Translations under genes and position numbers: made by a program | Notes under the pieces: generated by a model | What the model saw: the letters and a program-made list of their open reading frames with translations, nothing else | Told to the model about the DNA's origin: nothing | The model's database searches: none | Assembly (NCBI GenBank): GCA_964449165.1 | Contig: CAYVAT010000013.1 | Location: 4,922 to 68,921, forward strand | DNA: 64,000 nt | Origin: CAYSCW01 sp964449165 | Lineage (GTDB): Bacteria; Acidobacteriota; Aminicenantia; Aminicenantales; Aminicenantaceae | Direction: 5' to 3' | In this document: one piece after another, positions 8,272 to 16,942 of the stretch | Numbering within the stretch: position 1 is the first letter of the stretch | Layout of the letters: each line of letters opens with the position of its first letter

Positions 8272-9735
8272 TTACGACCTTCTGATAGTGTCTATTATAT
8301 TCGCTTTATGATCTCTAATGTTGACTTCGAGAGGCATATGCCCGGGCAGTGAATGAGTAGCACAGGCAAGGCAAGGGTCATATGCACGGAATGCCATTTC
8401 TACCATGTTAAGTAATCCCTCAGATACCTTTCCCTCCTTTATGAGCCCTTTTGCCGCTTTCTCTATTGACATACATATCGAAGCAGCATTGTTAACTGTA
8501 GCAACAATTAAATTGACGTCTGTAAGAACACCTTTATCGTCTGTCTTGTAATGATGATAGAGAGTACCTCTTGGTGCTTCTACTACGCCAATCCCTTCAT
8601 CAGGAACAGCGGTTGGGATACTTCTAACATCGGGGTCGAGAATTTCCTCGTCCTGGGCTAACTCCAAAAGCCTTTCAGCTGCATAGAGAAGCTCCACTAG
8701 CCTTGCCCAATGATAGGCAAGAGTGTTGTGTGCTGGCTTACCACCCAAGATATTATACATTTTTTCATATTCTACTTGAGCCAGTGGCGTTGCCATACCA
8801 TCGGACGCATTGAGTCTTGCAAGAGGAGCTACTCGATAAACTCCGCTGTCCTTTCCATCAACGAATCCCTTCCAGCCGACACCTTTAAGATATGGAAATT
8901 TTATGTAGCTCCACGGCTCAACATGCTCCTCAATATGATTCAGATACTCCCGAGACTTAAACTTGGCAAACTCCTTACCTTCAGGGTCAACTACTCTAAT
9001 ATCTCCGTCATAAAAATTGACTTTATTGTTCTCATCAACAAGTCCCATATAATATGTTTTGTGTTTGTAAATATCTCCCACAATGACATCTACATACTCT
9101 TTGTTTTTGAGAACAATGTCTTCAAAAGCTTTCAAAGCGAATTTGGCAAATTCTATCGCATCTTTCCCTATTTGGATATATTCTTCTCTATCTTCTTTGG
9201 TAACCCCCTTGGATACACCCCCAGGAAGATTACATACGGGGTGAATAACCCTGCCTCCCTGCTTTGTAATGATGTTGCGCAGCCGCTTTCTGATATCTAT
9301 AACCTTCTTGCCCGCGTCAAGACCAACTTTCTGAATGACTCCCAAAATATTCCTCTCTCCTGCGGGTGCCTGTGGTCCAACAACAAAATCAGGTCCCCCA
9401 AGGAAGAAGAAGTGGAGAGTATGGTCTTCAGCCATGAAAGCAGAATTAATAAGCTCTCTTATCTTCTTGGCCGGTGACGGAGGGGTTACATGGAACAAAT
9501 CATCAAGCGCCTTGCCAGATGCCATATGATGGGTAGTGGGACATACGCCACATATCTTGGGAGTGATTCTCGGCATTTCCTCTGCCATGCGTCCTTCAGA
9601 AAATTTCTCAAATCCCCTCAGCTCAGGAACTTGAAAAAAAGCCTTCTCCACATTTCCCTCGTTATTAAGAAATATTTCTATCTTCCCATGACCTTCAAGC
9701 CTTGTTATTGGGTCTATCGTTATTCTTTTTGCCAT
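8272..9735 (-). CDS. mvhA: [NiFe]-hydrogenase large subunit, group 3c (MvhA-like)
   Basis: 487 residues. The N-terminus ITIDPITRLEGHG is typical. The L1 nickel-binding motif is ICGVCPTTHH and the L2 motif near the C-terminus is DPCLACATHS. About 25 residues follow the terminal His, which fits a precursor tail removed by the adjacent protease. EAPRGTLYHHY is also conserved. No NAD-binding diaphorase genes are nearby. The operon partners are HdrA and MvhD, which points to a cytoplasmic Mvh-type, HdrA-coupled enzyme that oxidises H2 and bifurcates electrons. A good ribosome site (GGGAGATAAA) precedes the ATG. Confidence 0.95.
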   Translation of the reverse strand: MAKRITIDPITRLEGHGKIEIFLNNEGNVEKAFFQVPELRGFEKFSEGRMAEEMPRITPKICGVCPTTHHMASGKALDDLFHVTPPSPAKKIRELINSAFMAEDHTLHFFFLGGPDFVVGPQAPAGERNILGVIQKVGLDAGKKVIDIRKRLRNIITKQGGRVIHPVCNLPGGVSKGVTKEDREEYIQIGKDAIEFAKFALKAFEDIVLKNKEYVDVIVGDIYKHKTYYMGLVDENNKVNFYDGDIRVVDPEGKEFAKFKSREYLNHIEEHVEPWSYIKFPYLKGVGWKGFVDGKDSGVYRVAPLARLNASDGMATPLAQVEYEKMYNILGGKPAHNTLAYHWARLVELLYAAERLLELAQDEEILDPDVRSIPTAVPDEGIGVVEAPRGTLYHHYKTDDKGVLTDVNLIVATVNNAASICMSIEKAAKGLIKEGKVSEGLLNMVEMAFRAYDPCLACATHSLPGHMPLEVNIRDHKANIIDTIRRS

Positions 9736-9814
9736 TTTATCTCCCTTTTCCTCAAAGTGATGTAAATTGTCTTATAAACTTAACAAACAATAAAAAATTG
9801 CTCCAAGCATTCAT

Positions 9815-10795
9815 CTATGCCATTCTCTTCCTTTTTAACAGCGAAGAAGGCAAACTATACATATAGAAAAGACCTGCCGGATCTACTATCTGGTCGATTA
9901 ACTTCTTCGTGTCTTCCTCTGTCATCTTCTCTTCTTCTTCCACGCCTATTATGGATGCAATTGCTGATAATCCTTTTGCCCCCTGGTCTACTACTTCCTT
10001 TGTCGGTCCAAAACATCCGCGACACGGCATATTTGCATTTATGCATCTCTCACCACAGCCGCTCCTGGTTACAGGGCCTAAGCAGATAAGCCCTTCTTCT
10101 AAAAAACACTTCTCAGGGTCTGGTATTATCTCGTAGGGTCTCTTTATTTCCTTTATTGAGAGTTTATCCGGTTTTGTCTCTCCACGTGGGCAAGTTTCAC
10201 ACAAGGATTTATCAGGTGCGAGAACTGCTCCCTTTTCGGGAAGCTTACCTTCCAATATAGCTGTTACCGCATTCATAATTAAATCTGGTGGCGGTGCACA
10301 TCCAGGAAGATAATAATCAACATCGATTGTCTGGTCCAGTGTCTTGACTGTATCATAGAACTCAGGAAGCGTAAGCTCACCCTCAGGAATATTTGTTTTT
10401 TGTTGTGGCACTATCCCATTGGGGTTTGCTATAGAGGGTACTGTCTTGTAAACCCTCGTGAAAATTGTTTCCCTATTCCAAAAATTTGCAAGCCCTGGTA
10501 TTCCACCTAAATGAGAACAGGACCCAAACGCGACTACAAGCCCAGATTTCTTTCTCAATAGTTTCACCATCTCTTCCTGTTCTTCTGTTCTAATAGCACC
10601 GTTTATGAAACTCACTGCTATTTCTCCATCGCCCATCGCCTCCACATCCTTTTTCTTAAAGTCCAGTGCGACTGGCCAGAACGCTATATCCACTGCCTCC
10701 ACTACTTTTAATATATCCTCATTAAGGTCGACAATAGCTTCCTCACATCCACCACATGAAGCGCACCAATAAAATGCTACTTTTGGTTTAGCCAT
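9815..10795 (-). CDS. mvhG: [NiFe]-hydrogenase small subunit (MvhG-like)
   Basis: 326 residues without a Tat signal, so cytoplasmic. The proximal-cluster motif YWCASCGGCEEAI lies at the N-terminus, followed by GSCSHLGGIPG and PGCAPPPD. Further cysteine groups follow (CETCPRGE, ICLGPVTRSGCGERC, MPCRGCFGP) for the medial and distal clusters. It passes electrons from the NiFe site towards MvhD and HdrA. It is transcribed between mvhD and the large subunit. Confidence 0.95.
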   Translation of the reverse strand: MAKPKVAFYWCASCGGCEEAIVDLNEDILKVVEAVDIAFWPVALDFKKKDVEAMGDGEIAVSFINGAIRTEEQEEMVKLLRKKSGLVVAFGSCSHLGGIPGLANFWNRETIFTRVYKTVPSIANPNGIVPQQKTNIPEGELTLPEFYDTVKTLDQTIDVDYYLPGCAPPPDLIMNAVTAILEGKLPEKGAVLAPDKSLCETCPRGETKPDKLSIKEIKRPYEIIPDPEKCFLEEGLICLGPVTRSGCGERCINANMPCRGCFGPTKEVVDQGAKGLSAIASIIGVEEEEKMTEEDTKKLIDQIVDPAGLFYMYSLPSSLLKRKRMA

Positions 10796-10833
10796 AATTG
10801 CCTCCTTCTAAAATAGACATCATTTCTACTTAT

Positions 10834-11235
10834 TTAGGATAATTCTAGGGGACCTAAATTTTTTACAGTTTCTGCCATTTCATTTGCTACTTTTGCAAAT
10901 CTCTCTCCTTCGCCTGCTGCAACCCAGTCCAATCTAACTCTTTCTTCTTCAATCCCCAGCTGCTTCAGGGTATTCTTCAAAAGATGTGCTCTCCGAAGTG
11001 CCTTATAGTTTCCTGTTTTGTAATGGCAGTCCCCGGGATGGCATCCTAAAATTAACACTCCGCTTGCGCCCTCTTTTAATGCTTGTATCACAAGCTCTGG
11101 ATCTACACGACCGCTGCACATAACCCGAACGATTCTTACATTCGCAGGATAATTCAATCGTGCGCCCCCAGCCTTATCTGCTCCTTCGTATGAACACCAA
11201 TTACATAGAAAACTAACGATTGTTGGCTCATTCAT
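10834..11235 (-). CDS. mvhD: MvhD, hydrogenase-HdrA linker subunit
   Basis: 133 residues with the MvhD cysteine set: LCNWCSYEGADKAG, VMCSGRVDPE and GCHPGDCHY. It bridges hydrogenase and HdrA in Mvh-Hdr complexes. The start overlaps the stop of hdrA by 4 bp (ATGA), so the two are translationally coupled. It is a clear homologue of the two MvhD-like proteins in the rightward cluster (830-1255, 2092-2511) but less similar to them than they are to each other. Confidence 0.94.
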   Translation of the reverse strand: MNEPTIVSFLCNWCSYEGADKAGGARLNYPANVRIVRVMCSGRVDPELVIQALKEGASGVLILGCHPGDCHYKTGNYKALRRAHLLKNTLKQLGIEEERVRLDWVAAGEGERFAKVANEMAETVKNLGPLELS

Positions 11236-13154
11236 CTTACTACCCCCTTAATTTCAGCAAATATTTGCTCCTTTGTGAAGTGCTTTGCTCTCGCTGCACC
11301 CGACGGACAGGCTGATACACAAGTTCCACACCCTCTACAAAGAGTCTCATCTACAACTGCAATCTTTTTTTCTACATCCCGAGATATGGCAGAGTATGGA
11401 CATAGAACAATACATACGTTACAGCCACTGCATAAATCTTCACTTATCTCTGATACCTTTGCTTCTAACTCAAGTTTTTCACCAGGTATAAGTCTTGAAA
11501 GTATTCTTCCTGCAGCGGCTCCTCCTTGAGCCACTGCATCTCCAATATCCTTTGGTCCCTGACAGCTCCCTACTGCAAAAACGCCTTCAAGTGCTGTAGC
11601 AAAAGGCTTCATCAATGTGTGCTCCTCAGCAAAAAAGCCCTGGTCATCTCTGGCTATATCAAGGAGTTCGGCTATTTTTTCAGTATCTTCGTTAGGCTCA
11701 ACTGCAGGTGCAAGTACTACCATATCTACGGATATCTCTTTTCCATTTGTTCCCACTTTTATTTTTTCTCCTTCATCAGTAACAGTCACATCCTCTCCAC
11801 TTCTTATAAACTCTATACCTTTCTCCACAGCCTTCTTATGCATCATTTGATGTTCTTTCTTCGGAAGACATAGGTCAGTATAGAAGTGATGCATCTTTAC
11901 CGCGGGCAATTTTTCTTTCATAAGATGGGCCAAGGTGAGTGAATACATACAGCATATGCCTGAGCAATAGCCCTTCTCTTTCCTGCCAACACAGTGAATG
12001 AAAGCTATGGATTTTGGCTCCTTCCCGTTCTTTAATTGAATCTTCCCTCCTGTTGGTCCATTTGAGGCATTCAACCTCTCTAATTGCATGGCTGTTAATA
12101 CATTGTCATATTTTCCATATCCATATTGAGGAAGTTCTTTGGGATCAAAAAGTGCAGAGCCCGTAGCTAAAATAATTGCACCTACGTTCTTCTCAATTGT
12201 CTTGTCCTCGTCATCATAATTAATGGCGTCAAAGGAACAACTTTCTTTGCAGATGCTGCATTCCTCTCCCTTGAATCTCTTGCAGTTATTCTTATCTATG
12301 ACAGGCACATTAGGAAGACCACCAGCGAACGGAATATATATTGCTTTCCGGGATGACAATCCCTCATCATATTCATTGGGCACTTCCACAGGACACGGCT
12401 CAAAACATGCATCACATCCAATGCAGGCTTCTTCGTTTACGTATCGGGCTTTCTTCTTAACCTTGACAGTGAAATTCCCAAACGACCCAACAACTTCCTC
12501 TAGCTCGCTATAAGTGAATGCTTCTATATTCTCTTTTTGAAGGACTTCTTGCAGTTCAGGTGCTATCATGCAAGGTGCACACTCCAAAGTTGGGTAAACT
12601 TCTTCAAATCTTGCTGTAAGCCCACCAATACAGGGGCTCTTTTCCACGAGATAGACCTTCCTGCCCTTCTGTGCGAGTGATAGACATGCCTCTAATCCAG
12701 CTACCCCTCCCCCTACTACTAGAACATCAGGCTGAATATCAATTTCCTTTTTCTCTATAGGTTCTTGTAAAGAAGTCCTGTTTATTGCAGCTATAACAAG
12801 ACTTTTTGCTTTTTCAGTTGCAGCAGATTTTTCAGCGGTAACCCAGGCACACTGCTCCCTTATGTTCGTCATCTGCATAAGATAAGGATTCAGCCCTGCT
12901 TCCTCACAAGCCCTCATAAATTTAATCTCGTACTGCTTTGGAGTGCAGGCAGCAATCACAACTCTTGAAAGCTTCTCATTCTTTATTTCTTCTTTGAGAA
13001 ATTTTAGCCCTTCTACTGAACACAGGAGATTATGACTCTTTGCCACTGCTACATCCTCGATGCCCTTTACTTCATTGGCAATAGCATCTACATCTACCTT
13101 GTCTCCTATGTTTGGTCCACATTTACACACATATACGCCTATCTTTTCAGCCAT
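11232..13154 (-). CDS. hdrA: HdrA, complete electron-bifurcating subunit
   Basis: 640 residues with full HdrA architecture. An N-terminal domain (IGVYVCKCGPNIG; 1-140) leads into a FAD motif VVGGGVAGLEA (147-156) and a core Cys pair ECAPCM (C192, C195). An inserted ferredoxin domain follows (CIGCDACFEPCP from C244; CSICKESC near 300-306). Two C-terminal [4Fe-4S] motifs close the protein (CSGCNVCIVLCP from C575; CRGCGTCVSACP from C606). It is first in the hydrogenase operon, preceded by AAGGAGG and a promoter overlapped by inverted repeats. No hdrB or hdrC follows, so the disulfide- or ferredoxin-side partner must be encoded elsewhere or be different. Confidence 0.95.
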   Translation of the reverse strand: MAEKIGVYVCKCGPNIGDKVDVDAIANEVKGIEDVAVAKSHNLLCSVEGLKFLKEEIKNEKLSRVVIAACTPKQYEIKFMRACEEAGLNPYLMQMTNIREQCAWVTAEKSAATEKAKSLVIAAINRTSLQEPIEKKEIDIQPDVLVVGGGVAGLEACLSLAQKGRKVYLVEKSPCIGGLTARFEEVYPTLECAPCMIAPELQEVLQKENIEAFTYSELEEVVGSFGNFTVKVKKKARYVNEEACIGCDACFEPCPVEVPNEYDEGLSSRKAIYIPFAGGLPNVPVIDKNNCKRFKGEECSICKESCSFDAINYDDEDKTIEKNVGAIILATGSALFDPKELPQYGYGKYDNVLTAMQLERLNASNGPTGGKIQLKNGKEPKSIAFIHCVGRKEKGYCSGICCMYSLTLAHLMKEKLPAVKMHHFYTDLCLPKKEHQMMHKKAVEKGIEFIRSGEDVTVTDEGEKIKVGTNGKEISVDMVVLAPAVEPNEDTEKIAELLDIARDDQGFFAEEHTLMKPFATALEGVFAVGSCQGPKDIGDAVAQGGAAAGRILSRLIPGEKLELEAKVSEISEDLCSGCNVCIVLCPYSAISRDVEKKIAVVDETLCRGCGTCVSACPSGAARAKHFTKEQIFAEIKGVVR

Positions 13155-13211
13155 CGTTCCTCCTTATTATTTGAATTTTGACACTCCTCAATTGCGGCCA
13201 TCTTCTGTATT

Positions 13212-13240
13212 TAATTATCTTGATAATTAGATATATCAAG
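13212..13240 (-). promoter_or_regulatory. Promoter and nested ArsR-type operator of the hdrA-mvhDGA operon
   Basis: On the minus strand TTGATA (13239-13234), a 16-bp spacer and TAATTA (13217-13212) make a plausible sigma-70 promoter about 57 bp before hdrA. Two perfect inverted repeats overlap it. One is TAATTATC-TT-GATAATTA (13212-13229). The other is CTTGATA-N8-TATCAAG (13219-13240). Imperfect dyads of 12-2-12 type are usual ArsR-family operators, and the ArsR-like gene is directly upstream. The repeats are seen; repression by that protein is inferred. Confidence 0.6.
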
Positions 13241-13248
13241 GGGAATAA

Positions 13249-13527
13249 TTATCTTTTTAATATTTGTAAGATTTTAACAACACGCTTATCAATAACTTTA
13301 TAACATACTTCTACTCCCTTTTTGCTTCCATCAATTATACCTCTGTTCCTTAATATCTGAAGGTGCTGAGAAATTGTAGGTTGAGGAATGCCTAATATTT
13401 TCTGTATTGAACTAACGCTACATCCTTCATTGTGGAGTCCTAATAATAGCAGCTCTATTATTTGCAGACGTACAGGGTGAGCGAATGCTTTCAAGAGCTC
13501 ACTTTCATCCTTGTATTTATATTGCAT
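13249..13527 (-). CDS. ArsR-family winged-helix regulator
   Basis: 92 residues. The fold is typical of ArsR/SmtB: KAFAHPVRLQIIELL, then the recognition helix region ILGIPQPTISQHLQILRNRGI, then the wing VEVCYKVIDKRV. Cysteines occur at residues 36 (NEGCSV) and near the C-terminus (EVCYKV), so metal, thiol, persulfide or redox sensing is possible. The classical metal motif ELCVCDL is not present. It is codirectional with and 94 bp upstream of the hydrogenase operon, and its likely operator lies in that gap. Control of hdrA-mvhDGA is inferred from position. Confidence 0.9.
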   Translation of the reverse strand: MQYKYKDESELLKAFAHPVRLQIIELLLLGLHNEGCSVSSIQKILGIPQPTISQHLQILRNRGIIDGSKKGVEVCYKVIDKRVVKILQILKR

Positions 13528-13835
13528 TTGTGGAAAGAACCATTATTTGACAGAGTATAATAACATAGTGAAACTTCTGCGTCTTATATGCATCATTTCT
13601 TTTAACCGCATATTTAAATATATAAATAATGCAGTGTCAAGGGAAAAAATAATACATATGGGATTGTGTTATTTGTGAATCTAAAAAAGAGGTCCAGGAT
13701 ATGATGCGGAAATTCAAAAATGCTGGCTTTGAAGAAGAATTTATGAACCTAATGTTATATATCCCGTTTCTTAAAAAACAGGGGTAATACTTCCTCGGAA
13801 GTAAAAATCTTTACTAAAGAATTTGTTATTATATA
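13528..13835. other. Divergent intergenic region with a possible 28-codon ORF
   Basis: This 308-bp AT-rich gap separates the leftward arsR gene from the rightward histidine kinase gene. It should hold promoters for both. On the plus strand TTTACT, 16 bp, TATAAT ends at 13837, right at the annotated kinase ATG. A short plus-strand frame, ATG 13701 to stop 13787 (28 codons), has GAGG 8 nt upstream. The same frame is open further upstream and includes a CVIC motif, so it could also be a relic of a longer gene. I recognise no family. Confidence 0.3.
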
Positions 13836-15380
13836 ATGGTATCAGATGGAGAAATTGGTTTGAGACAGGAAGATAAAGTAACAAAAGAATTCTTAGAAAA
13901 TATCTTAGAGAGCATGGAAGGGGGAGTGCTTACTGTAGACAAAAATGGCAGGATCACCTCGTTTAACCGTTCTGCTGAGGAAATTACTGGTTTCAAGAGA
14001 GAGGAAGTACTGAATAAGGAATGTTGTCATATTCTTAAGACCGATCTCTGTGAAGAATTATGTCCTTTAGAAGAGATCTTAAAAGTTGGAAAGACAGTCC
14101 ACAATTATGAGATTATGATTGCCAGCAAAGATGGGAATAAGGTTCCTGTAAACATAACGACTTCAGCATTACGATCCAGCAATAATGAGATAATTGGCGC
14201 TATAGAAAACTTCAGGGATTTGACCAAACATAAAGGATTATGGGGGAAGCTGCGCCAGGAAAGAAACAAAGCACAGCAGTACCTCAACATTGCGGGAGTT
14301 ATAATCATTGCTATTAATGACAAGGGAATAGTCACCCTTATCAACAAGAAGGGGTGCGATGTCTTGGGTTACAGAGAAGAAGAGATCATCGGTAAAAACT
14401 GGTTTGATTTATGTGTTCCTGAAGCAGAGAAAAAAGAAAGAGAGGATACTTTTAAAAAAGTGATGGCAGGAAAAATACAGGAAGCTGAAGACTACGAAAA
14501 CTCAATTCTGGCTAGATCTAGTGAGGAAAGGATTATCGCATGGCACAATACGACACTCACAGATGAAAAAGGTCATATCGTTGGCACTCTTAGCTCAGGA
14601 GAAGACATCACCAAGCGCAAACAAACAGAGGAAGAATTGATCAGATCTGAAAAACTAGTCTCTTTAGGTCAGCTAGCTGCCAGCGTTGCTCACGAAGTGA
14701 ATAATCCATTGGCCGGTATTATGGTTTATATCAAGCTTCTTATCAAGAAGTATAAAGAAAAGAAACTGCAGACAGGAAAAACTGAAGAGCAGCTTTTGAA
14801 AATGGAAAAAGAACTGGATAGGACTACCCGAATAATCAGAAATCTTCTCGATTTCGCCCGCCAATCAGAACCGGCCATAAGACCAGTCGAAATAAATAAA
14901 GTAGTAGAAGCCGCTTTGTTATTAGTCGGACATCAAATCAGCCTTGAAAACATAAAGCTCGAGAAGGAATTAGATACTGAGCTTCCTCTTGTTCTTGCGG
15001 ACTTTGATAAAATCCAACAGGTATTGATAAACATCATCATGAACGCGATTCAGGCGATGCCTGAGGGGGGCAACTTGACAGTCTCTACATCGGTTGCTAA
15101 AAACGTTAAAATCAATCAGTTTCTCAAAGATACTGTTAGGATTGAAATCAAGGATACAGGAGTGGGAATTCCCAAAGAAAACTTAAGCAAACTTTTTACG
15201 CCTTTCTTCACTACTAAAGAAAAAGGCAAAGGTGTGGGGCTAGGACTCCCTGTTGTTCATGGAATTATTGAGCAGCATAAGGGAAAGATAGAAGTAGAAA
15301 GTGAACCCAACATAGGTACAGCATTCACGATATATCTGGAGGTAATGAATGAGGAAAAAGACAAAAATACTCGTAGTTGA
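13836..15380 (+). CDS. PAS-domain sensor histidine kinase (NtrB/AtoS-like)
   Basis: 514 residues, no membrane segment, so cytoplasmic. PAS domain 1 (about 18-130) carries an unusual cysteine group C63, C64, C72, C76 (ECCHILKTDLCEELCP) that could bind a cluster or metal. PAS 2 spans about 145-262. The HisKA motif VAHEVNNPL has phospho-acceptor His286. The HATPase domain shows NIIMNAIQAMPEGG, DTGVGIPKE and GKGVGLGL. The gene overlaps the sigma-54 activator by 32 bp, forming a two-component pair. A TTG at 13860 with GGAG 8 nt upstream may be the true start, because the predicted -10 box overlaps ATG 13836. The signal is unknown, but hydrogenase neighbours suggest redox or H2. Confidence 0.9.
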   Translation: MVSDGEIGLRQEDKVTKEFLENILESMEGGVLTVDKNGRITSFNRSAEEITGFKREEVLNKECCHILKTDLCEELCPLEEILKVGKTVHNYEIMIASKDGNKVPVNITTSALRSSNNEIIGAIENFRDLTKHKGLWGKLRQERNKAQQYLNIAGVIIIAINDKGIVTLINKKGCDVLGYREEEIIGKNWFDLCVPEAEKKEREDTFKKVMAGKIQEAEDYENSILARSSEERIIAWHNTTLTDEKGHIVGTLSSGEDITKRKQTEEELIRSEKLVSLGQLAASVAHEVNNPLAGIMVYIKLLIKKYKEKKLQTGKTEEQLLKMEKELDRTTRIIRNLLDFARQSEPAIRPVEINKVVEAALLLVGHQISLENIKLEKELDTELPLVLADFDKIQQVLINIIMNAIQAMPEGGNLTVSTSVAKNVKINQFLKDTVRIEIKDTGVGIPKENLSKLFTPFFTTKEKGKGVGLGLPVVHGIIEQHKGKIEVESEPNIGTAFTIYLEVMNEEKDKNTRS

Positions 15381-16716
15381 TGATGAAGATATAGTAAGAG
15401 AATCACTCCGCGATTGGCTGAGCAGTGTTGGCTATAAAGTGGAAATTGCCTCCTCTGGAGAGGAAGCCCTCCGGATAATCAAACAGAAAAAGATCAAAAT
15501 TATGCTTGCTGACCTCATCATGCCGGGCATGGACGGTATCGAACTGATGAAAAAGGCAAGAGAAATAGTTCCAACACTCTCAACGGTCATTATAACAGCC
15601 CATGGAACGATTCAAACAGCGATAACCGCGATCAGAGAAGGCGCTCATGATTACGTAGAGAAGCCGTTCTGCCCGGAAAAGGTCGAACTTATCATAAAGA
15701 ATCTGGTGGAACATCAGGATCTGGTTGAGGAAAATATATCTCTTCGGCGGAAGATTGAAGCAAGATTCCACTTTGAGGGCATCATCGCAAAGAGCCCCAA
15801 GATGTTGAAGATAATTGAACTTATTAAAACAGTAGCGCCGACTAATGCCACCATACTGATTATTGGGAGAACCGGAACGGGCAAGGAAGTCATTGCACGG
15901 ACTATTCATCATCAAAGTCCGCGTCGAAGCAAACCTTTCATCGCCACAAGTTGCGCATCCCTTCCGGAAAGTCTGCTGGAAAGTGAACTTTTCGGCCACG
16001 AAAAGGGCTCTTTTACAGGGGCAATAGGAAGAAAAAAAGGCAAGTTTGAAGCTGCAGACAGAGGCACTTTATTCCTTGATGAAATAGGCGAGATAAATCC
16101 CAACACCCAGATCCATCTCCTAAGAGCACTTGAGGAGAAGAAAATTACCAGAGTGGGTTGTAATGAAGAAATTGGTGTTGATGTACGTATCATTGCTGCC
16201 ACAAATAGAGATTTGAAAACTATGGTTGAGCAGGAGAAATTCAGAGAGGATCTGTATTACCGGTTGAATGTGGTAACTATAGACCTCCCTCCGCTTAAGG
16301 ATAGGATGGAGGATATTCTACCGCTGGCAGAGCATTTTTTGAAGAAGTATGCTCAAGAAAATAATAAAAGCATCAAAAAATTTTCTCCTGAAATAGTAGA
16401 ATTTATGCTGAATTATTCATGGCCTGGTAATGTTAGAGAGTTAGAGAACATGATCGAACGCGGTGTGATTATATCGAAGAATACGACAATCACTCTGGGC
16501 GAACTTCCACATGAAATTATTCACCCAGCTCCTAAAGAAGGAAAAACCATCGAGGCGGTCGAGAGAAATCACATCATTAGTGTGCTCGAAGAGACAAAAG
16601 GCAATGTTTCAAAGGCAGCTAAGATACTCGGTATTCGGCGGACGACCCTTTATAACAAGCTGAAAAAATATAATTATACTGTCCATAAATTAGACACGAA
16701 TTGTCCAATTAATTAA
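15349..16716 (+). CDS. NtrC-family sigma-54 activator response regulator
   Basis: 455 residues: receiver domain (1-120; phospho-acceptor Asp55 in LADLIMPG), AAA+ domain and Fis-type helix-turn-helix (KAAKILGIRRTTLYNKLKKY). Walker A is GRTGTGKE (173-180) and Walker B LFLDEIGE (241-248). The sigma-54 contact loop reads GSFTGA (220-225) instead of the canonical GAFTGA, a tolerated variant. It is translationally coupled to the upstream kinase. A near-consensus sigma-54 promoter lies 111 bp downstream of its stop, before another response regulator gene, which is the obvious target. Confidence 0.95.
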   Translation: MRKKTKILVVDDEDIVRESLRDWLSSVGYKVEIASSGEEALRIIKQKKIKIMLADLIMPGMDGIELMKKAREIVPTLSTVIITAHGTIQTAITAIREGAHDYVEKPFCPEKVELIIKNLVEHQDLVEENISLRRKIEARFHFEGIIAKSPKMLKIIELIKTVAPTNATILIIGRTGTGKEVIARTIHHQSPRRSKPFIATSCASLPESLLESELFGHEKGSFTGAIGRKKGKFEAADRGTLFLDEIGEINPNTQIHLLRALEEKKITRVGCNEEIGVDVRIIAATNRDLKTMVEQEKFREDLYYRLNVVTIDLPPLKDRMEDILPLAEHFLKKYAQENNKSIKKFSPEIVEFMLNYSWPGNVRELENMIERGVIISKNTTITLGELPHEIIHPAPKEGKTIEAVERNHIISVLEETKGNVSKAAKILGIRRTTLYNKLKKYNYTVHKLDTNCPIN

Positions 16717-16826
16717 CACCTTTTCATTTTTTGGCCATTCTTCGGCAATCTTGTCCTTTATCATAAATCATTTATTTTTAGAGCGTTAGCGCTTTTCCTA
16801 AAAAAATTTTTGAACTGCGTCTATTT

Positions 16827-16842
16827 TGGCACGCTGCTTGCA
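16827..16842 (+). promoter_or_regulatory. Sigma-54 promoter (-24/-12)
   Basis: TGGCAC (16827-16832), 5 bp, TTGCA (16838-16842) matches the RpoN consensus TGGCACN5TTGCA exactly. It is 100 bp upstream of the cysteine-rich response regulator and just downstream of an NtrC-family activator gene. A short dyad AGCG-TTAG-CGCT (16782-16793), centred about 40 bp upstream of the -24 box, might be an activator site; that part is weak. Confidence 0.88.
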
Positions 16843-16942
16843 CTATAAATGAAATGAGATGACTAATTCCAATAGGATAGTCACTGTCGCCAAAGCTGTC
16901 CTGGTGGAAATTGACTAAAAAAACAAAAATTGGAGGTTAACA

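Noticed and set aside
8710..9477. 255-codon frame on the plus strand
   Set aside because: It lies wholly antisense to the well-supported hydrogenase large subunit and shows no recognisable domain.
13547..13561. TTGACA followed by TATAAT upstream of arsR on the plus strand
   Set aside because: The two boxes are only 3 bp apart, which cannot form a promoter, and no gene starts at the right distance.
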